This document shows, in pieces, positions 5,349-5,606 of a stretch of 5,606 bases of DNA; the first letter of the stretch is position 1; each line of letters starts with the position of its first letter. The translations under genes were made by a program, and so were the position numbers. The stretch covers positions 1-5,606 of the forward strand of contig CAMMNR010000123.1 of the NCBI GenBank assembly GCA_946498265.1, written 5' to 3'. Below the pieces are notes generated by a model. The model made no database searches. It was not told the origin of the DNA and saw only the letters and a program-made list of their open reading frames with translations. Origin of the DNA: an uncultured Clostridium sp. GTDB lineage: Bacteria > Bacillota > Clostridia > TANB77 > CAG-508.

Positions 5349-5383
5349 AAATATTACAAAAATTTAATATTTTTGTAATATTT
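5349..5383. repeat. Perfect 15-bp stem-loop abutting the IS
   Basis: aaatattacaaaaat (5349-5363) and atttttgtaatattt (5369-5383) are exact inverted repeats around a 5-nt loop. The stem starts at the first base after the IS. It could be a weak rightward terminator, an operator with dyad symmetry for the neighbouring regulator, or part of the IS target. The 11-mer ttttgtaatat of its right arm also occurs inside the IS at 5278-5288. Confidence 0.75.
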
Positions 5384-5406
5384 CATTTTCTGCAAAATTA
5401 TAATTA

Positions 5407-5550
5407 ATGGAATTTAGCATTCATAAACAAAGTTTATATGATATTGAAAATAACAAAAGGACTGTTAAAGATTATGAATTATTTGGAATTGCCCATGTTC
5501 TTGGTATAGATGTAAATGATTTATTAAAAGATATTAGTAAAAAATTTTAA
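5407..5550 (+). pseudogene. C-terminal fragment of an XRE/Cro-C1 helix-turn-helix regulator
   Basis: The 47 codons from ATG 5407 read as the second half of a HTH_3-type DNA-binding domain: SIHKQSLYDIENNKR covers the recognition helix and the turn after it, then VKDYELFGIAHVLGIDVNDL covers helices 4 and 5. Such domains usually have about 25 more residues in front for helices 1 and 2. These are missing, and no ribosome binding site precedes the ATG. Directly upstream in the same frame are LSAKL-like codons (FSAKL, 5386-5400), then TAA (5401-5403), then TTA. So the gene seems to carry a stop in place of a sense codon and to be cut off near the IS. It was probably a small repressor of an element or phage. 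It is unlikely to bind DNA in this form. Confidence 0.7.
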
Positions 5551-5572
5551 AAAGTTAAATAAAAAGTTAAAT
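5549..5572 (+). repeat. Tandem 12-bp direct repeat
   Basis: aaaaagttaaat occurs twice without a gap (5549-5560 and 5561-5572), starting inside the stop codon of the regulator fragment. Two copies are too few to call iterons; it may be simple slippage in AT-rich DNA. Confidence 0.6.
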
Positions 5573-5599
5573 GCACGATTCACATAAAAATAGTGCATT
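5570..5599. repeat. 7-bp inverted repeat near the window end
   Basis: aatgcac (5570-5576) and gtgcatt (5593-5599) are exact inverted repeats around 16 nt. The spacing would suit an operator or a small stem-loop. No T tract follows before the window ends, so I do not call a terminator. Confidence 0.4.
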
Positions 5600-5606
5600 A
5601 AGAAAT

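Noticed and set aside
5549..5572. Tandem repeat as plasmid iterons or a CRISPR array
   Set aside because: There are only two contiguous 12-bp copies, with no spacers and no replication or cas gene nearby.

Overview
The window is AT-rich DNA with strong GGAGG-type ribosome binding sites and extended -10 promoters. This points to a low-GC Firmicute, most likely a gut Clostridia/Lachnospiraceae-like host. That is an inference from composition and gene content. No rRNA, tRNA or CRISPR array was seen.

Layout. (1) Positions 1-711: a leftward promoter reading out of the window, a stem-loop terminator, and a leftward gene for a 122-aa cysteine-containing protein of unknown function with its own promoter. 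Its GC content is clearly higher than that of the mob region. (2) Positions 712-2421: a leftward two-gene operon, a MobV-type relaxase (Mob/Pre family) followed by a translationally coupled 100-aa unknown gene. A perfect 10-bp inverted repeat just upstream of mob is the best oriT candidate. (3) Positions 2595-2954: tnpV, divergent from mob. Mob and TnpV together are a hallmark of Tn4451/Tn4453-like mobilizable elements, but no large serine recombinase (TnpX) and no element end lies in the window. (4) Positions 2980-3868: a separate transcription unit with a good promoter, a structured leader of about 110 nt, a four-helix membrane protein with a soluble C-terminal domain, and a textbook intrinsic terminator. 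(5) Positions 3871-5348: a complete 1478-bp insertion sequence of the ISAs1 family with perfect 18-bp terminal inverted repeats. (6) Positions 5349-5606: a perfect 15-bp stem-loop touching the IS end, then the C-terminal half of an XRE/Cro-C1 helix-turn-helix regulator, a tandem 12-bp repeat and a small inverted repeat.

The most informative observations concern the IS. Its promoter, ribosome binding site and N-terminal codons lie in a different frame from the rest of the transposase. The frames can be joined by a -1 shift at an A5 run (5127-5131), so the transposase is either frameshift-inactivated or needs slippage. The IS has no visible target-site duplication, sits between two stem-loops, and abuts a beheaded regulator gene, which suggests an adjacent deletion or recombination.

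Together the genes look like the mobilization module of a small passenger element plus cargo or flanking genes and a later IS insertion. Mob would nick at oriT and be mobilized by a helper conjugative element. I see no clear evidence of a complete new defence or metabolic system. The least explained genes are the 122-aa, 100-aa and 233-aa proteins.
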